From: Streptosporangium roseum DSM 43021
GTDB lineage: Bacteria > Actinomycetota > Actinomycetes > Streptosporangiales > Streptosporangiaceae
Direction: 5' to 3'
DNA length: 64,000 nt
NCBI RefSeq assembly: GCF_000024865.1
Contig: NC_013595.1
Coordinates: 8,432,001-8,496,000 of the forward strand
The translations under genes were made by a program, and so were the position numbers. Under the pieces are notes generated by a model. That model ran no database searches and had not been told where the DNA came from. It was given only the letters and a program-made list of their open reading frames with translations. Of the stretch, positions 16,875 through 25,455 are shown piece by piece. Within the stretch, counting starts at the first letter, position 1, and each line of letters starts with the position of its first letter.

Positions 16875-17816
16875 ATGAAGAGCAGTGTCGTCATATGTGT
16901 TTACACCGAGGAACGCTGGGAGGACATCCAGGCGGCCGTCGAATCGGTCGAGAACCAGCGGCGCAGGCCGTACGAGATCATCCTGGTCGTCGACCACAAC
17001 CCGGACCTCCACCTGCGGCTCAAGCGGCGGTATCCCGGCGCGATCGTGGTGGAGAACACGCACGAGCGGGGGCTGTCCGGCGGCAAGAACACCGGCGCGG
17101 CGACCGCCTCGGGCGACATCGTGGCCTATCTGGACGATGACGCGGTGGCGGAGCCCGGCTGGCTGGAGGCTTTGGAGGAGGGCTTCCAGGACCCGACCAT
17201 CGTGGGGGTGGGCGGGCTGACCAGGCCGCTGTGGGCCGGGGGGCGCCGCCCCCGGTGGTTCCCGCACGAGTTCGACTGGACCGTGGGATGCACCTATCGG
17301 GGCATGCCGACGCGACGGGCGCGGATCCGCAATGTCATGGGCGGGAACGCGGCTTTCCGGAGGGAGGCCGTCGGCGGGATCGGCGGCTTCCACACCGGAA
17401 TGGGGCGCAGCGTCCAGGGACGCGGGAGCCGCCCGCTCGGCTGCGAGGAGACGGAGTTCTGCATCCGGCTGTCCCAGAGCCGCCCCGGCTCGGTGATGCT
17501 GTTCGAGCCGGGCGCGGTGATCGGGCACAGGGTCTCCGCGCAGCGGGCGCGCTTCGCCTACTTCAGGTCGCGGTGCTACGCCGAAGGCCTGTCCAAGGCC
17601 CTGGTCGCGTCGAGCGTCGGCGCCGGCGACGGGCTGTCGAGCGAGCGGGCCCACGTGATGAGGGTCCTGCCCCTGGGGGTGCTGCGCGGCGTCGGTGAGG
17701 CGCTCCGCGGCGACCTGCCGGGGCTCGGCAGGGCCGCGGCCATCGTCGTCGGCCTGGCCTGGACCACCTGGGGCTACGCGGTGGGTACGGCCCGCCTGAA
17801 GCTGAGGCGGGCATGA
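16875..17816 (+). CDS. GT2 family glycosyltransferase
   Basis: A 313-aa GT2 transferase. The N-terminal MKSSVVICVYTEERWEDI opens the fold, LDDDAVAEPGWL carries the DxD metal motif near residue 90, and the acceptor-side MGGNAAFRREA to CEETEFCIRL (ED-type catalytic base) is intact. A C-terminal hydrophobic segment (AAAIVVGLAWTTWGYAVG) may anchor it in the membrane. The same architecture, including the RFAYFRSRCYAEG helix, appears in the GT2 part of the large fusion at 29628 (LSYFLSRCAAEG), so they are likely related. Stop and next start overlap as ATGA. It adds one sugar to the growing glycan; donor and linkage are unknown. Confidence 0.88.
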   Translation: MKSSVVICVYTEERWEDIQAAVESVENQRRRPYEIILVVDHNPDLHLRLKRRYPGAIVVENTHERGLSGGKNTGAATASGDIVAYLDDDAVAEPGWLEALEEGFQDPTIVGVGGLTRPLWAGGRRPRWFPHEFDWTVGCTYRGMPTRRARIRNVMGGNAAFRREAVGGIGGFHTGMGRSVQGRGSRPLGCEETEFCIRLSQSRPGSVMLFEPGAVIGHRVSAQRARFAYFRSRCYAEGLSKALVASSVGAGDGLSSERAHVMRVLPLGVLRGVGEALRGDLPGLGRAAAIVVGLAWTTWGYAVGTARLKLRRA

Positions 17817-18637
17817 CCCGTGTCCCGATCCTGATGTACCACTCGGTGAGCGACCACCCGAACGACGAGACACGGCCGCTCGCGGTCTCGCCGGGACGCT
17901 TCGCCGAGCAGCTCGGCGTGCTCCGCGACCGGGGCTTCACCCCGATGACGCTGTCGGACCTGGTCGCGGGGATGCACCGGACGGCGACCATGCCCGGCAG
18001 GCCCGTGGCGATCACCTTCGACGACGGATACGCCGACTTCCACAGCGAGGCGCTGCCGATCCTGGAGCGGTTCGGCTATCCGGCCACGGTCTTCGTGACC
18101 AGCGGCTGGGTGCAGGACTCCGGCCCCGTGTCGGCCGGGCGGCGGCCGGCTCCCATGCTGGCCTGGAGCCAGGTGCGCGAGGCCGTCTCCTGCGGCATGG
18201 AGATCGGCGGCCACAGCCACAGCCATCCGCAGCTCGACCAGCTGCCGGACCGGGAGCTCCGCAACGAGCTGCGCACGAACAAGGCCCTGCTCGAAGACCG
18301 GATCGGCCGGCCGGTGGCCACCATGGCCTACCCCTACGGCTACTCCAGCGCGCGGGTCCGCCGGGAGGTGCGCAGGGCGGGTTACTGGACCGCCTGCGCG
18401 GTGGCCAACGACGCGTTCCGGGAGGGCGACGAGATGCTGGCGCTGCCCCGCTTGACGGTTACCGAGCAGACCTCCATGGTCAAGTTCGGCGGAGCGATCG
18501 ACGGACGGGGTCTCCCGGTGCTCTACATGAGGGAACGGGCTCTCACCAAGGGATACGCGCTGGTGCGGCGGACGCGTTACGCGCTGCGGCGGATCTCTTC
18601 GCGGTACGCGCCCGGACGGGTATCGGGAGGTGACTGA
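17813..18637 (+). CDS. Polysaccharide deacetylase (CE4 / NodB domain)
   Basis: A 274-aa NodB-homology protein. Motif 1 TFDDGY (catalytic base and metal Asp) is near residue 68, motif 2 HSHSHP (metal histidines) near 134, and motif 3 AYPYGYSS near 172. No signal peptide is seen: the protein starts MTRVPILMYHSVSDHP, so it acts in the cytosol or is exported by another route. It probably removes N-acetyl groups from a hexosamine in the glycan, opening an amine that the BioF2-like acyltransferases could re-acylate (inference). Overlaps upstream and downstream genes by 4 and 8 nt. Confidence 0.92.
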   Translation: MTRVPILMYHSVSDHPNDETRPLAVSPGRFAEQLGVLRDRGFTPMTLSDLVAGMHRTATMPGRPVAITFDDGYADFHSEALPILERFGYPATVFVTSGWVQDSGPVSAGRRPAPMLAWSQVREAVSCGMEIGGHSHSHPQLDQLPDRELRNELRTNKALLEDRIGRPVATMAYPYGYSSARVRREVRRAGYWTACAVANDAFREGDEMLALPRLTVTEQTSMVKFGGAIDGRGLPVLYMRERALTKGYALVRRTRYALRRISSRYAPGRVSGGD

Positions 18638-20789
18638 CACGGGTCTCTCCGGTGGGACGGCGGACCGGCGGCGGGAGCGGCGGCGGAGTCTCCGGCGTGG
18701 CCGGCGGCAGGACCGGCGGCAGGGGGCGCCGCGGCCCCTGTGGAGCCGCCTCCCCAGGGACCTGAACGACCCCCTGCTGCGCAACGCCTACTCGCTGATC
18801 GTCAACGCCGGGGCCGCCGGGGCCCTCGGCCTGGCCTACTGGACGGTCGCGGTCCGGTTCTACAGCGAGGGCGACTACGGCCGCGCCTCCGCGCTGATCG
18901 CCGCGATGCGCCTGCTCGCGGCGCTGACCGCGTTCGGGTTCGTCGGCGCGCTGACCCGCTTCCTGCCCGAGGGGGGCCGGGCCACCGGACGGCTGGTCGG
19001 CTGCACCTACCTGGTGGGCGGCGGCGCGGCGGCCGCCGCCACCGTGTTCTTCCTGGCCACGCTGGACATGTGGGGTCCCAACTTCAGCGGGCTGAACGGG
19101 TCCGGCATGGCCGGCTGGTTCCTGCTGTCGGTCTTCCTGTGGTGCGTGTTCACGGTCCAGGACGTGGTGCTCACCGCGCTGGGCAGGGCCACCTGGGTGC
19201 CTCTGATCGGGATAGCCGTCGGGGTGGCCAAGATCGGGTTGCTGGTCGTGCTCGCGCCCGCCTTCCCCGGCGCGGGGATCTTCCTGGCCTGGACGATCCC
19301 GGTGGCCCTCACCGTCGTCCCGGTCAGCATTGCGATCTTCTGCAGGCTGGCCCCCCGGGCCGCCGCCCGCGACGCCCATCGGGCCCCGCCCCGGCTCCGC
19401 CGGATAGGCCGCTTCCTCGCCGGAGACTTCCCCGGCACGCTGTTCATCCTGGCCAGCGTCTACCTCATGCCGGTGCTGGTGTTCGCCGGAGTGGACGCCC
19501 GGACGGCGGGTTACTACGCCGCGGCGGTCACGCTGGTCGGCGTCTTCGACATGCTGGCGCTCAACATGGCCATCTCGCTGACCATCGAGGGGTCGGGGGA
19601 CCCTTCGCTGCTGGCCGGCAAGTGCGTGCTGGCGCTCCGGCGGACCATGATGCTCCTGGTCCCCGTGGTGCTGGTGGCCGCGCTGGCCGCGCCGCTCGTC
19701 CTCCGGCTCGGCTGGGGCCCGTCGTTCGCCGAGCACGGGGCGGACGTGCTGCGGCTGCTCGCCCTGGCGTCCATCCCGCACGCGGTCATCGAGATCTACC
19801 TGGGGGTGCTCCGCGCCCGCAGCAGGGCGCGGGCACTGCTCGTGCTCCAGGCGCTGCTGTGCGTCCTGGTGGTGGGGCTGTCGTTCGTCCTGTTCCAGTT
19901 CTACGGCATCACCGGCGTGGGCCTCGGCACCCTCACGGCCCAGGTGATCGTCATGGCCGTCGTCGCCCCGGGCCTGCTCAAGGTGGTGCGAGGGGCGCGG
20001 ACGGCGGGCGGCGGGCTGACCCCGGACGAGACGCCGACGCTGGTGATGATGATCGTCGACGCGCAGCCCACCCTGGCCGCCGCCCCCGCCAGGACACCCC
20101 TTCCCGAGGTGGCGGAGCCCGCGCGGCCCCGCGTGCCGTGGCCGGTGCGGGCGAGGCGGTGGCTGCCCCCGCTGATCACCGCGGAGGGCCTGGCGGCCGT
20201 CGCGCTGGCCTCCGTGGCCGGCGGGCCGCCGGGCCTGCCGCCACCCGCCGTGATGGCTCTCGGCGGCGCCGGGCTGGTGGCCGTGGCCTTCGCCGCGGAG
20301 CTGGCCATGAGCCGCAGGCGGTCGGTGCTGTGGACGCAGCTCGTCGCCGTGACCCTGTGCCTGCACGGGATGGAGGCTCTGGCCGGCTCGGCCGGGAGCC
20401 TCGCGGGGAAGGTGACACGGATCATGGCCACCGGGCGGGCCACCGGCGGGGACCGGCTCCTGGCCCTGCCCGCCTTCGTCGCCCGCGCCATGGGGCTCAC
20501 CGACCCCACCCCGTTGCTGGTGTGGGCCCCCGTCGCCTTCGCCGTGGCGGCGCTCGCCCCCGCGCTGCTGGCCGCCAGAGCACTCCTCCGTGACGAGCGG
20601 TTCCGGTGGCCGGCGGTGATGCTGGTGGCGGTGGGGCTCTGGCTCGCGCCCGCCGAGCACATCCAGACGTCTCTGGTCTGCCTGCTCGGCATCTGCGCCC
20701 TCGCCCTGTTCCTGACCCTGGTGCGCGGCGGGCGGCGGCGGGCCGAGGCGGCGGCGGACGACGACCGGACACTGAGAAGGGCGGCCTAG
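18630..20789 (+). CDS. Wzx-like polysaccharide flippase with C-terminal membrane extension
   Basis: A 719-aa polytopic protein. After an Arg-rich tail of ~40 residues, residues ~45-455 form a 12-14 helix MATE/Wzx-type transporter (LLRNAYSLIVNAGAAGALGL, VGALTRFLPEGGR, YLMPVLVFAGVDARTAGYYAAA). Such proteins flip lipid-linked oligosaccharides to the outer face. A ~40-residue linker and about five more helices (~500-705) follow, beyond the ~450 aa of ordinary flippases; their role is unknown. The GTG start lies 8 nt inside the deacetylase gene, and its stop abuts the P450 start. No Wzy polymerase is obvious in this operon. Confidence 0.85.
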   Translation: MTDTGLSGGTADRRRERRRSLRRGRRQDRRQGAPRPLWSRLPRDLNDPLLRNAYSLIVNAGAAGALGLAYWTVAVRFYSEGDYGRASALIAAMRLLAALTAFGFVGALTRFLPEGGRATGRLVGCTYLVGGGAAAAATVFFLATLDMWGPNFSGLNGSGMAGWFLLSVFLWCVFTVQDVVLTALGRATWVPLIGIAVGVAKIGLLVVLAPAFPGAGIFLAWTIPVALTVVPVSIAIFCRLAPRAAARDAHRAPPRLRRIGRFLAGDFPGTLFILASVYLMPVLVFAGVDARTAGYYAAAVTLVGVFDMLALNMAISLTIEGSGDPSLLAGKCVLALRRTMMLLVPVVLVAALAAPLVLRLGWGPSFAEHGADVLRLLALASIPHAVIEIYLGVLRARSRARALLVLQALLCVLVVGLSFVLFQFYGITGVGLGTLTAQVIVMAVVAPGLLKVVRGARTAGGGLTPDETPTLVMMIVDAQPTLAAAPARTPLPEVAEPARPRVPWPVRARRWLPPLITAEGLAAVALASVAGGPPGLPPPAVMALGGAGLVAVAFAAELAMSRRRSVLWTQLVAVTLCLHGMEALAGSAGSLAGKVTRIMATGRATGGDRLLALPAFVARAMGLTDPTPLLVWAPVAFAVAALAPALLAARALLRDERFRWPAVMLVAVGLWLAPAEHIQTSLVCLLGICALALFLTLVRGGRRRAEAAADDDRTLRRAA

Positions 20790-22028
20790 TTGAACCCGAC
20801 CACCGACGACCTGGCCGATCTGGCGTTCTGGACCCAGCCCCCGCAGGTCCGGCTCGCGGCCTTCGCCCGGCTGCGCGAGCTGCCGGAACCGAGGTTCTTC
20901 GCCGAGCGCCGCGTGCCGCTCCTCCGCTCGGGCACCGGTTTCCACGCCCTGGTGCGGCACGCCGACGTGGTGGAGGCGAGCAGGCGCCCCACGGTCTTCA
21001 GCAGTGAGCCCTCGGTGTCGAGCCCGCAGCCTCCCGGGTGGGTGCGGCACGTGTTCGGCGAGGCGATGGTCGACATGGACGATCCGCGCCATGCCCGGCT
21101 GCGGCGGATCGTGGCCCGCGCGTTCACCCCCCGGATGCTGGCCAAGACGGAGGAGGACCTGCGCAGGACCGCCGCCGAGATCGTGGACGACGTGCTCGCC
21201 CGCCGTCCACGCGACTTCGTCGCGGCCGTGGCCGCCCGGCTGCCCATCGCCGTCATCTGCGACATGATGGGCATCCCCGGCGAGCTCCGGAGCGAGGTGC
21301 ACCGGCATGTGGACACCTCCACGGAATACTCGGGGGTCCGCTCCGACGTGCTGCGGGCACTGCGCATGGGGGTGCGGAACGCCTCGGCGCTGATGAGCCT
21401 GCAGCGCCTGGTGATCCGCCTCGGGCGGCGGCGCAGGGACGAGCCGTCCGACGATCTGGTCTCCGCGCTGGTCCACGCGAACGTCGACGGCGAGCGACTG
21501 ACCGCGCGGGAGCTGGGCTCGTTCTTCACCCTGCTCCTCGTGGCGGGCAACGAGACCACCCGCAACGCGATCGCGCACGGGCTCCACCTGCTCTCCGTCC
21601 ATCCCGAGCAGCGTGAGCTGCTGCTGTCCGACTACGACCGGCACATCCCGACGGCGGTCGAGGAGATCGTCCGCCACGCGACGCCGATCATGCAGTTCCG
21701 CCGTACGGTGACCGAGGACTGCGACCTGAACGGCCACGCCTTCCGGCGCGGGGACAGGGTCGCGCTGCTCTACGTCTCGGCCAACCGTGACGGGTCGGTC
21801 TTCACCGCGCCGGACGCCTTCGACATCACCCGCTCGCCCAATCCGCACGTGGGGTTCGGAGGGCCGGGCCCGCATTTCTGCCTCGGCGCCCACCTGGCCA
21901 GGCGGGAGATCACCGTGATCTTCCGTGAGCTGTTCACCCGGCTCCCCGGCATCCGGGCCGTGGGCGAGCCCGAACACCCGCCCTCCAACTTCGACAACGG
22001 CGTCCGGCGCCTGGGCTTCGACTTCTGA
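20790..22028 (+). CDS. Cytochrome P450 (CYP124/125-like)
   Basis: A 412-aa soluble bacterial P450. The I-helix oxygen-activation motif is AGNETTRN, the K-helix ExxR is EEIVR, and the heme-thiolate loop FGGPGPHFCLGAH has its cysteine near residue 364. The FGGxGxHFCLGAxLARREI pattern and the closing EP..SNF.NGV segment resemble actinobacterial CYP124/125 enzymes that oxidise lipid or sterol side chains. It starts at a TTG directly after the flippase stop, so it is translated as part of the polysaccharide operon. A P450 here suggests oxidation of a lipid carrier or acyl decoration (inference). A ferredoxin gene is not seen. Confidence 0.9.
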   Translation: MNPTTDDLADLAFWTQPPQVRLAAFARLRELPEPRFFAERRVPLLRSGTGFHALVRHADVVEASRRPTVFSSEPSVSSPQPPGWVRHVFGEAMVDMDDPRHARLRRIVARAFTPRMLAKTEEDLRRTAAEIVDDVLARRPRDFVAAVAARLPIAVICDMMGIPGELRSEVHRHVDTSTEYSGVRSDVLRALRMGVRNASALMSLQRLVIRLGRRRRDEPSDDLVSALVHANVDGERLTARELGSFFTLLLVAGNETTRNAIAHGLHLLSVHPEQRELLLSDYDRHIPTAVEEIVRHATPIMQFRRTVTEDCDLNGHAFRRGDRVALLYVSANRDGSVFTAPDAFDITRSPNPHVGFGGPGPHFCLGAHLARREITVIFRELFTRLPGIRAVGEPEHPPSNFDNGVRRLGFDF

Positions 22029-22086
22029 GAGGGCACCGATCTTCCCAGGGCTCCGGCTTCTTCCAGGGGCTCTGGCCCGTGAGGGG

Positions 22087-22118
22087 GCTCCGGCTTCCGA
22101 GAGCTCCGGCTTCCGAGA
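22087..22118. repeat. Two tandem 16-bp copies in intergenic space
   Basis: GCTCCGGCTTCCGAGA occurs twice head to tail, with a looser copy around 22049-22063. It lies in the 103-bp gap between the P450 gene and the next glycosyltransferase, just before that gene's Shine-Dalgarno sequence. Confidence 0.85.
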
Positions 22119-22131
22119 GAAAGGACCCGCC

Positions 22132-23043
22132 GTGAACGACTGGCCGGCGATCAGCGTGGTGATCCCGACCCGCAACCGCACCGGGCTGCTCCAGGAGACG
22201 ATCGACTCGATCCTCGGCCAGGACTACCCGGGCGATCTGACCTGTGTCGCCGTCTTCGACCAGAGCCCGCCGGACGGGTCGTTCGCCCTCGACACCCCGG
22301 GCCGCCGGGTCGTGGTGACCTCGAACACGCGGAGCCCGGGGATCGCCGGGGCCCGCAACACCGGTGTGCTCCTCGACGACGGAGAGCTGGTCGCCTTCTG
22401 CGACGACACCGATCTCTGGCTGCCGCACAGGCTCAGGTCACAGGTCACCGCGCTCGGCGCCGGCCACTTCGCGACATGCGGGATCGAGCTGTTCAACGAC
22501 GAGGTCGCCTTCGCCAGATCCGTGACCGCGCCGACGGTGACCCTGCGGGACCTGCTGCGCGGGCAGCTCCCCTCGATGCATCCCTCCACCTACCTGATGC
22601 GCCGCGAGGCGCTGGTCAACGGTTTCGGGCTGGTCAGCGAGGAACTGCCCGGCGGGTACGGCGAGGACTACGAGTTGCTGCTGCGGGCCGCCCGGTACGG
22701 ACCGATCACCAACCTGGCCGGGACGGGGGTGCAGGTCAGGCTGCACAACGCCTCCCACTTCTCCGTCGTCGAGTCCAGCGAGACGATCTCCTCGGCGCTG
22801 CGCTGGATGCTGGAGCGGTACCCGGAGTTCGCGGGAGCGCCGGGCGGCTACGCCCAGCTCGCCGGGAAGATCGCCTTCGCCGAGGCCGCCCTGGGGCGCG
22901 GCTCGCAGGCCCTGCGCTGGATCGGCCGGACCGTGCGGCGGCGTCCCTGGGAGCCCCGCGCCTACCTGGCGCTGGCCGTGACCGCCGGGGTGCCCGCCGG
23001 GGCGATCGTCGGCCGGCTGCACCGGATGGGCCGCGGAATATGA
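22132..23043 (+). CDS. GT2 family glycosyltransferase
   Basis: A 303-aa GT2 transferase. ISVVIPTRNRTGLLQETIDS opens the fold near residue 6. The DxD-type site reads FCDDTDLWLP near residue 88, which is less acidic than the canonical DDD. The acceptor region keeps GYGEDYELLLRAARYG, a good ED-type catalytic base. There are no membrane helices apart from a weak C-terminal one. GTG start with GAGAAAGGA upstream. It opens the second translational block of the cluster; the next two genes overlap by ATGA. It adds a sugar to the same glycan (inference from context). Confidence 0.88.
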   Translation: MNDWPAISVVIPTRNRTGLLQETIDSILGQDYPGDLTCVAVFDQSPPDGSFALDTPGRRVVVTSNTRSPGIAGARNTGVLLDDGELVAFCDDTDLWLPHRLRSQVTALGAGHFATCGIELFNDEVAFARSVTAPTVTLRDLLRGQLPSMHPSTYLMRREALVNGFGLVSEELPGGYGEDYELLLRAARYGPITNLAGTGVQVRLHNASHFSVVESSETISSALRWMLERYPEFAGAPGGYAQLAGKIAFAEAALGRGSQALRWIGRTVRRRPWEPRAYLALAVTAGVPAGAIVGRLHRMGRGI

Positions 23044-24131
23044 GGATCGACGTCATCCGGCCGGGAGAGCTCGGCCCGGCCGAGGTCACGGCCTGGCGCG
23101 CGATGCAGCGCGCCACCCCACACCTGGCCAACCCGTTCCTCAGCCCTGACTTCGTGATCGCGATGGGTGAGGTCAGCGCCGGGGCACGGGTCGCGGTGAT
23201 CTCCGAGGGGAGCGGGCCGGCCGGTTTCTTCCCCTTCGAACGGCACTCCGGCGGGGTGGGCACCGCGCTGGGCGCCTGGGTGTCGCTCTGCCAGGGGGTG
23301 GTCCACGCGCCCGGCGCGGAGTTCGGCGCGGAGGCACTGCTCAGGGGCTGCGGGCTGCACGTGTGGGAGTTCGGCTGCCTGGTCGGCGGGCAGCCGTGGT
23401 TCCAGCCGTTCGAGGTCCTGCGCCAGGAGGCGGTCGTCCTCGACCTCGCCGGCGGCTACCCGGCCTACCTGGAAGGGCTGCGCGAGCGTTCCCCCAAGTT
23501 CCTCAAGTCCACCCTCTACAAGGAGCGCAAGCTCGGCCGCGACGCCGGCGAGCTCACCTTCGACTTCGCGGTCCGCGACGAGGAGCAGTTCCGCCTGCTG
23601 CGCCGCTGGAAGTCGGAGCAGTACCTGCGGATGGGCCGCCCGGACCGGTTCGGCAGGCCGTGGGTGGTCGAGCTCGCCGAGCGGCTGCACGCGATCGACA
23701 CCGCCGACTTCGCGGGGCCGCTGTCGATGCTCTACTGCGACGGCAGGCCGGTGGCGGGTCACTTCGGCCTGCGCTCGGACACGACCCTGGTCGGCTGGTT
23801 CCCCGCCTACGACCCGGCCTTCGCCAGATACTCCCCCGGCCTGATCCAGCACCTGAGGATGGCCGAGGCGGCTGCGGCGACCGGGATCCGCTCGATGGAC
23901 CTCGGGGTCGGCACCGGTTCGGAGTACAAGGAGGCGCTGCGCAGCCGGGGCGAGCCGGTGACGGAGGGATGCGTGCGGCGGCGGTCGGCGGGCGCGGCGG
24001 CGCACTGGCTGCGCAGCGCGCCGGTCCGGCGGGTGCGGCAGTTCATCCTCGACACCCCGGCCCTGTACGGCGCGGCCGACCGGGCCATGAAGCGCTACGG
24101 CGGCCTGCGGACCCGGATGAGGGCCCGATGA
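23040..24131 (+). CDS. BioF2/FemAB-like GNAT acyltransferase (paralogue 2)
   Basis: A 363-aa paralogue of the protein at 14758. Shared blocks are HLANPFLSPDF, LYKERKLGRDAGE, GHFGLRSDTTLVGWFPAYDP and FARYSPGLIQHL, in the same order and spacing, with an equivalent C-terminal NSALYxAADRxxKxYGxxR-like tail. Both copies keep the FARYSPG block. Duplicated acyltransferases in one cluster suggest two acylation positions, or two donors, on the glycan. It overlaps its neighbours by ATGA on both sides, between a GT2 and a DegT-type aminotransferase, consistent with acylating the amine that the aminotransferase installs. Confidence 0.85.
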   Translation: MRIDVIRPGELGPAEVTAWRAMQRATPHLANPFLSPDFVIAMGEVSAGARVAVISEGSGPAGFFPFERHSGGVGTALGAWVSLCQGVVHAPGAEFGAEALLRGCGLHVWEFGCLVGGQPWFQPFEVLRQEAVVLDLAGGYPAYLEGLRERSPKFLKSTLYKERKLGRDAGELTFDFAVRDEEQFRLLRRWKSEQYLRMGRPDRFGRPWVVELAERLHAIDTADFAGPLSMLYCDGRPVAGHFGLRSDTTLVGWFPAYDPAFARYSPGLIQHLRMAEAAAATGIRSMDLGVGTGSEYKEALRSRGEPVTEGCVRRRSAGAAAHWLRSAPVRRVRQFILDTPALYGAADRAMKRYGGLRTRMRAR

Positions 24132-25288
24132 GCACCGCACTTGAGTCGATCATGCGTGACCGCGTCGGCGCCGAGTGCCTTCACGTGCCCTCGGCCCGGT
24201 TCGGGCTCTATCTCGCCCTGCGGCACTGGTTCGAGGCGGGCGACCGGGTGCTGATCGCCCCGACCAACTGTGAGACCGTGCTGTTCGTCGCGCTCGCGGC
24301 GGGCCTGCGGCCGGTCATGGCGCCGGTGTCCGCCCTCGACGGCAACATCGACCCGTCCCGGGTGGACTGGAACGGCCTGGCCGGCGTCCTCACCACGCAC
24401 CTGTACGGCCAGCCCGACCAGGTCGGCGGGCTACGGGCCGAATGCGACCGCCGCGGCCTGACACTGATCGACGACGCCGCGCACGCCATGCTGACGACGG
24501 TGGACGGCCGCCCGGCGGGCACCTTCGGCACGGCGGGGGTGTTCAGCCTGGCCAAGCACGGCAGGGCGATGTCCGGCGGGTTCCTCGCCGTGGAGGACCC
24601 CGGCGAGCTGCCGGAGCTGGCCAGGCTGCGTGACGGGCTGCTGCTCGACGGCGGGCTGCGCGGGCAGGTTCTCGGCACGCTCCGCCCGATGCTGCGGGAG
24701 ACGGTCTACCGGACCGGGCTGGTCCGGCCGGTGTGGCGGGCGCTGCGGGCGCTCGGCGTGATCGAGTGGACGGGACACCGCCAGGCTCCCCGGGAGGAGG
24801 AGCTTCGGGCCGCCCTGGAGCCGGCGGCGGGACTCACCGCGCTCGACTACTGGATGAGGATCGATCTCGACGACTGGAGGATGCGGCAGGGGCCGCTGCT
24901 GCGCGGTTATCTCCGTTCCCGCTTCCGGGTGATCGACCGGGAGCGGGAGCGCCGGCTCGCGGGCGTCGAGCTGCTCCGCGGCCTGCCCTGGGCGGCGCGG
25001 GGCGTGCGTGAGGCGCCGCCTCAGCCGCTGCTGCGCGTCCCTCTGGTGGTCGAGGACCGTGACGGGGTCGTCGCCCGCCTGGAGCGGTACGGCGTCGTGC
25101 CCGGATTCATCTACGACCCGCCGCTGGACGACTATCTGGACCTTCTCGCGCCCGGCCCCACCCCCGAGATCGCACGCTGGTGGACGGGCCATGTGCTCCC
25201 CGTGGACCCGCTCCGCGCCGAACGTGTCGCCACGCTGCTGACCAGGCTGAATGTCCACGCGGCCGCCGAACCGGGACGGAACGCGTAA
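24128..25288 (+). CDS. DegT/DnrJ/EryC1-type sugar aminotransferase-like protein
   Basis: A 386-aa fold-type-I PLP protein of the DegT/AHBA-synthase family. The PLP ring-binding Asp lies in LIDDAAHA (D116), and the Schiff-base lysine in VFSLAKHGRAMSGG (K143), though the usual SFxxxKxLxxGEGG is degenerate and the Glu is missing. Residues 90-94 (THLYG) match the family's HxYG. It would aminate a nucleotide-linked keto sugar. The degeneracy leaves open a different PLP role. It ends the coupled block 22132-25288. The following 167 bp hold an AT-rich stretch (25370-25390), a likely promoter for the next gene. Confidence 0.78.
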   Translation: MSTALESIMRDRVGAECLHVPSARFGLYLALRHWFEAGDRVLIAPTNCETVLFVALAAGLRPVMAPVSALDGNIDPSRVDWNGLAGVLTTHLYGQPDQVGGLRAECDRRGLTLIDDAAHAMLTTVDGRPAGTFGTAGVFSLAKHGRAMSGGFLAVEDPGELPELARLRDGLLLDGGLRGQVLGTLRPMLRETVYRTGLVRPVWRALRALGVIEWTGHRQAPREEELRAALEPAAGLTALDYWMRIDLDDWRMRQGPLLRGYLRSRFRVIDRERERRLAGVELLRGLPWAARGVREAPPQPLLRVPLVVEDRDGVVARLERYGVVPGFIYDPPLDDYLDLLAPGPTPEIARWWTGHVLPVDPLRAERVATLLTRLNVHAAAEPGRNA

Positions 25289-25455
25289 GGTCACTGACAG
25301 TGATCCGTCTGTGACGCCGACGATTCTCCTTATGCGGACCATAGCCGTCGGCAGCCACGATCCGGTAGAAAATTAATTAAAATTCAAACAAGCGGAAAGT
25401 CGCGACCCATGTTGACCATAACCGGTCTGCCGGCACCAGACGCCTGGATGATCAC

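Noticed and set aside
18543..22181. A 1212-codon open frame on the minus strand through the flippase and P450 genes
   Set aside because: Its translation is low-complexity Arg/Gly/Pro/His/Gln, the typical antisense shadow of high-GC genes. The plus strand has intact catalytic motifs.
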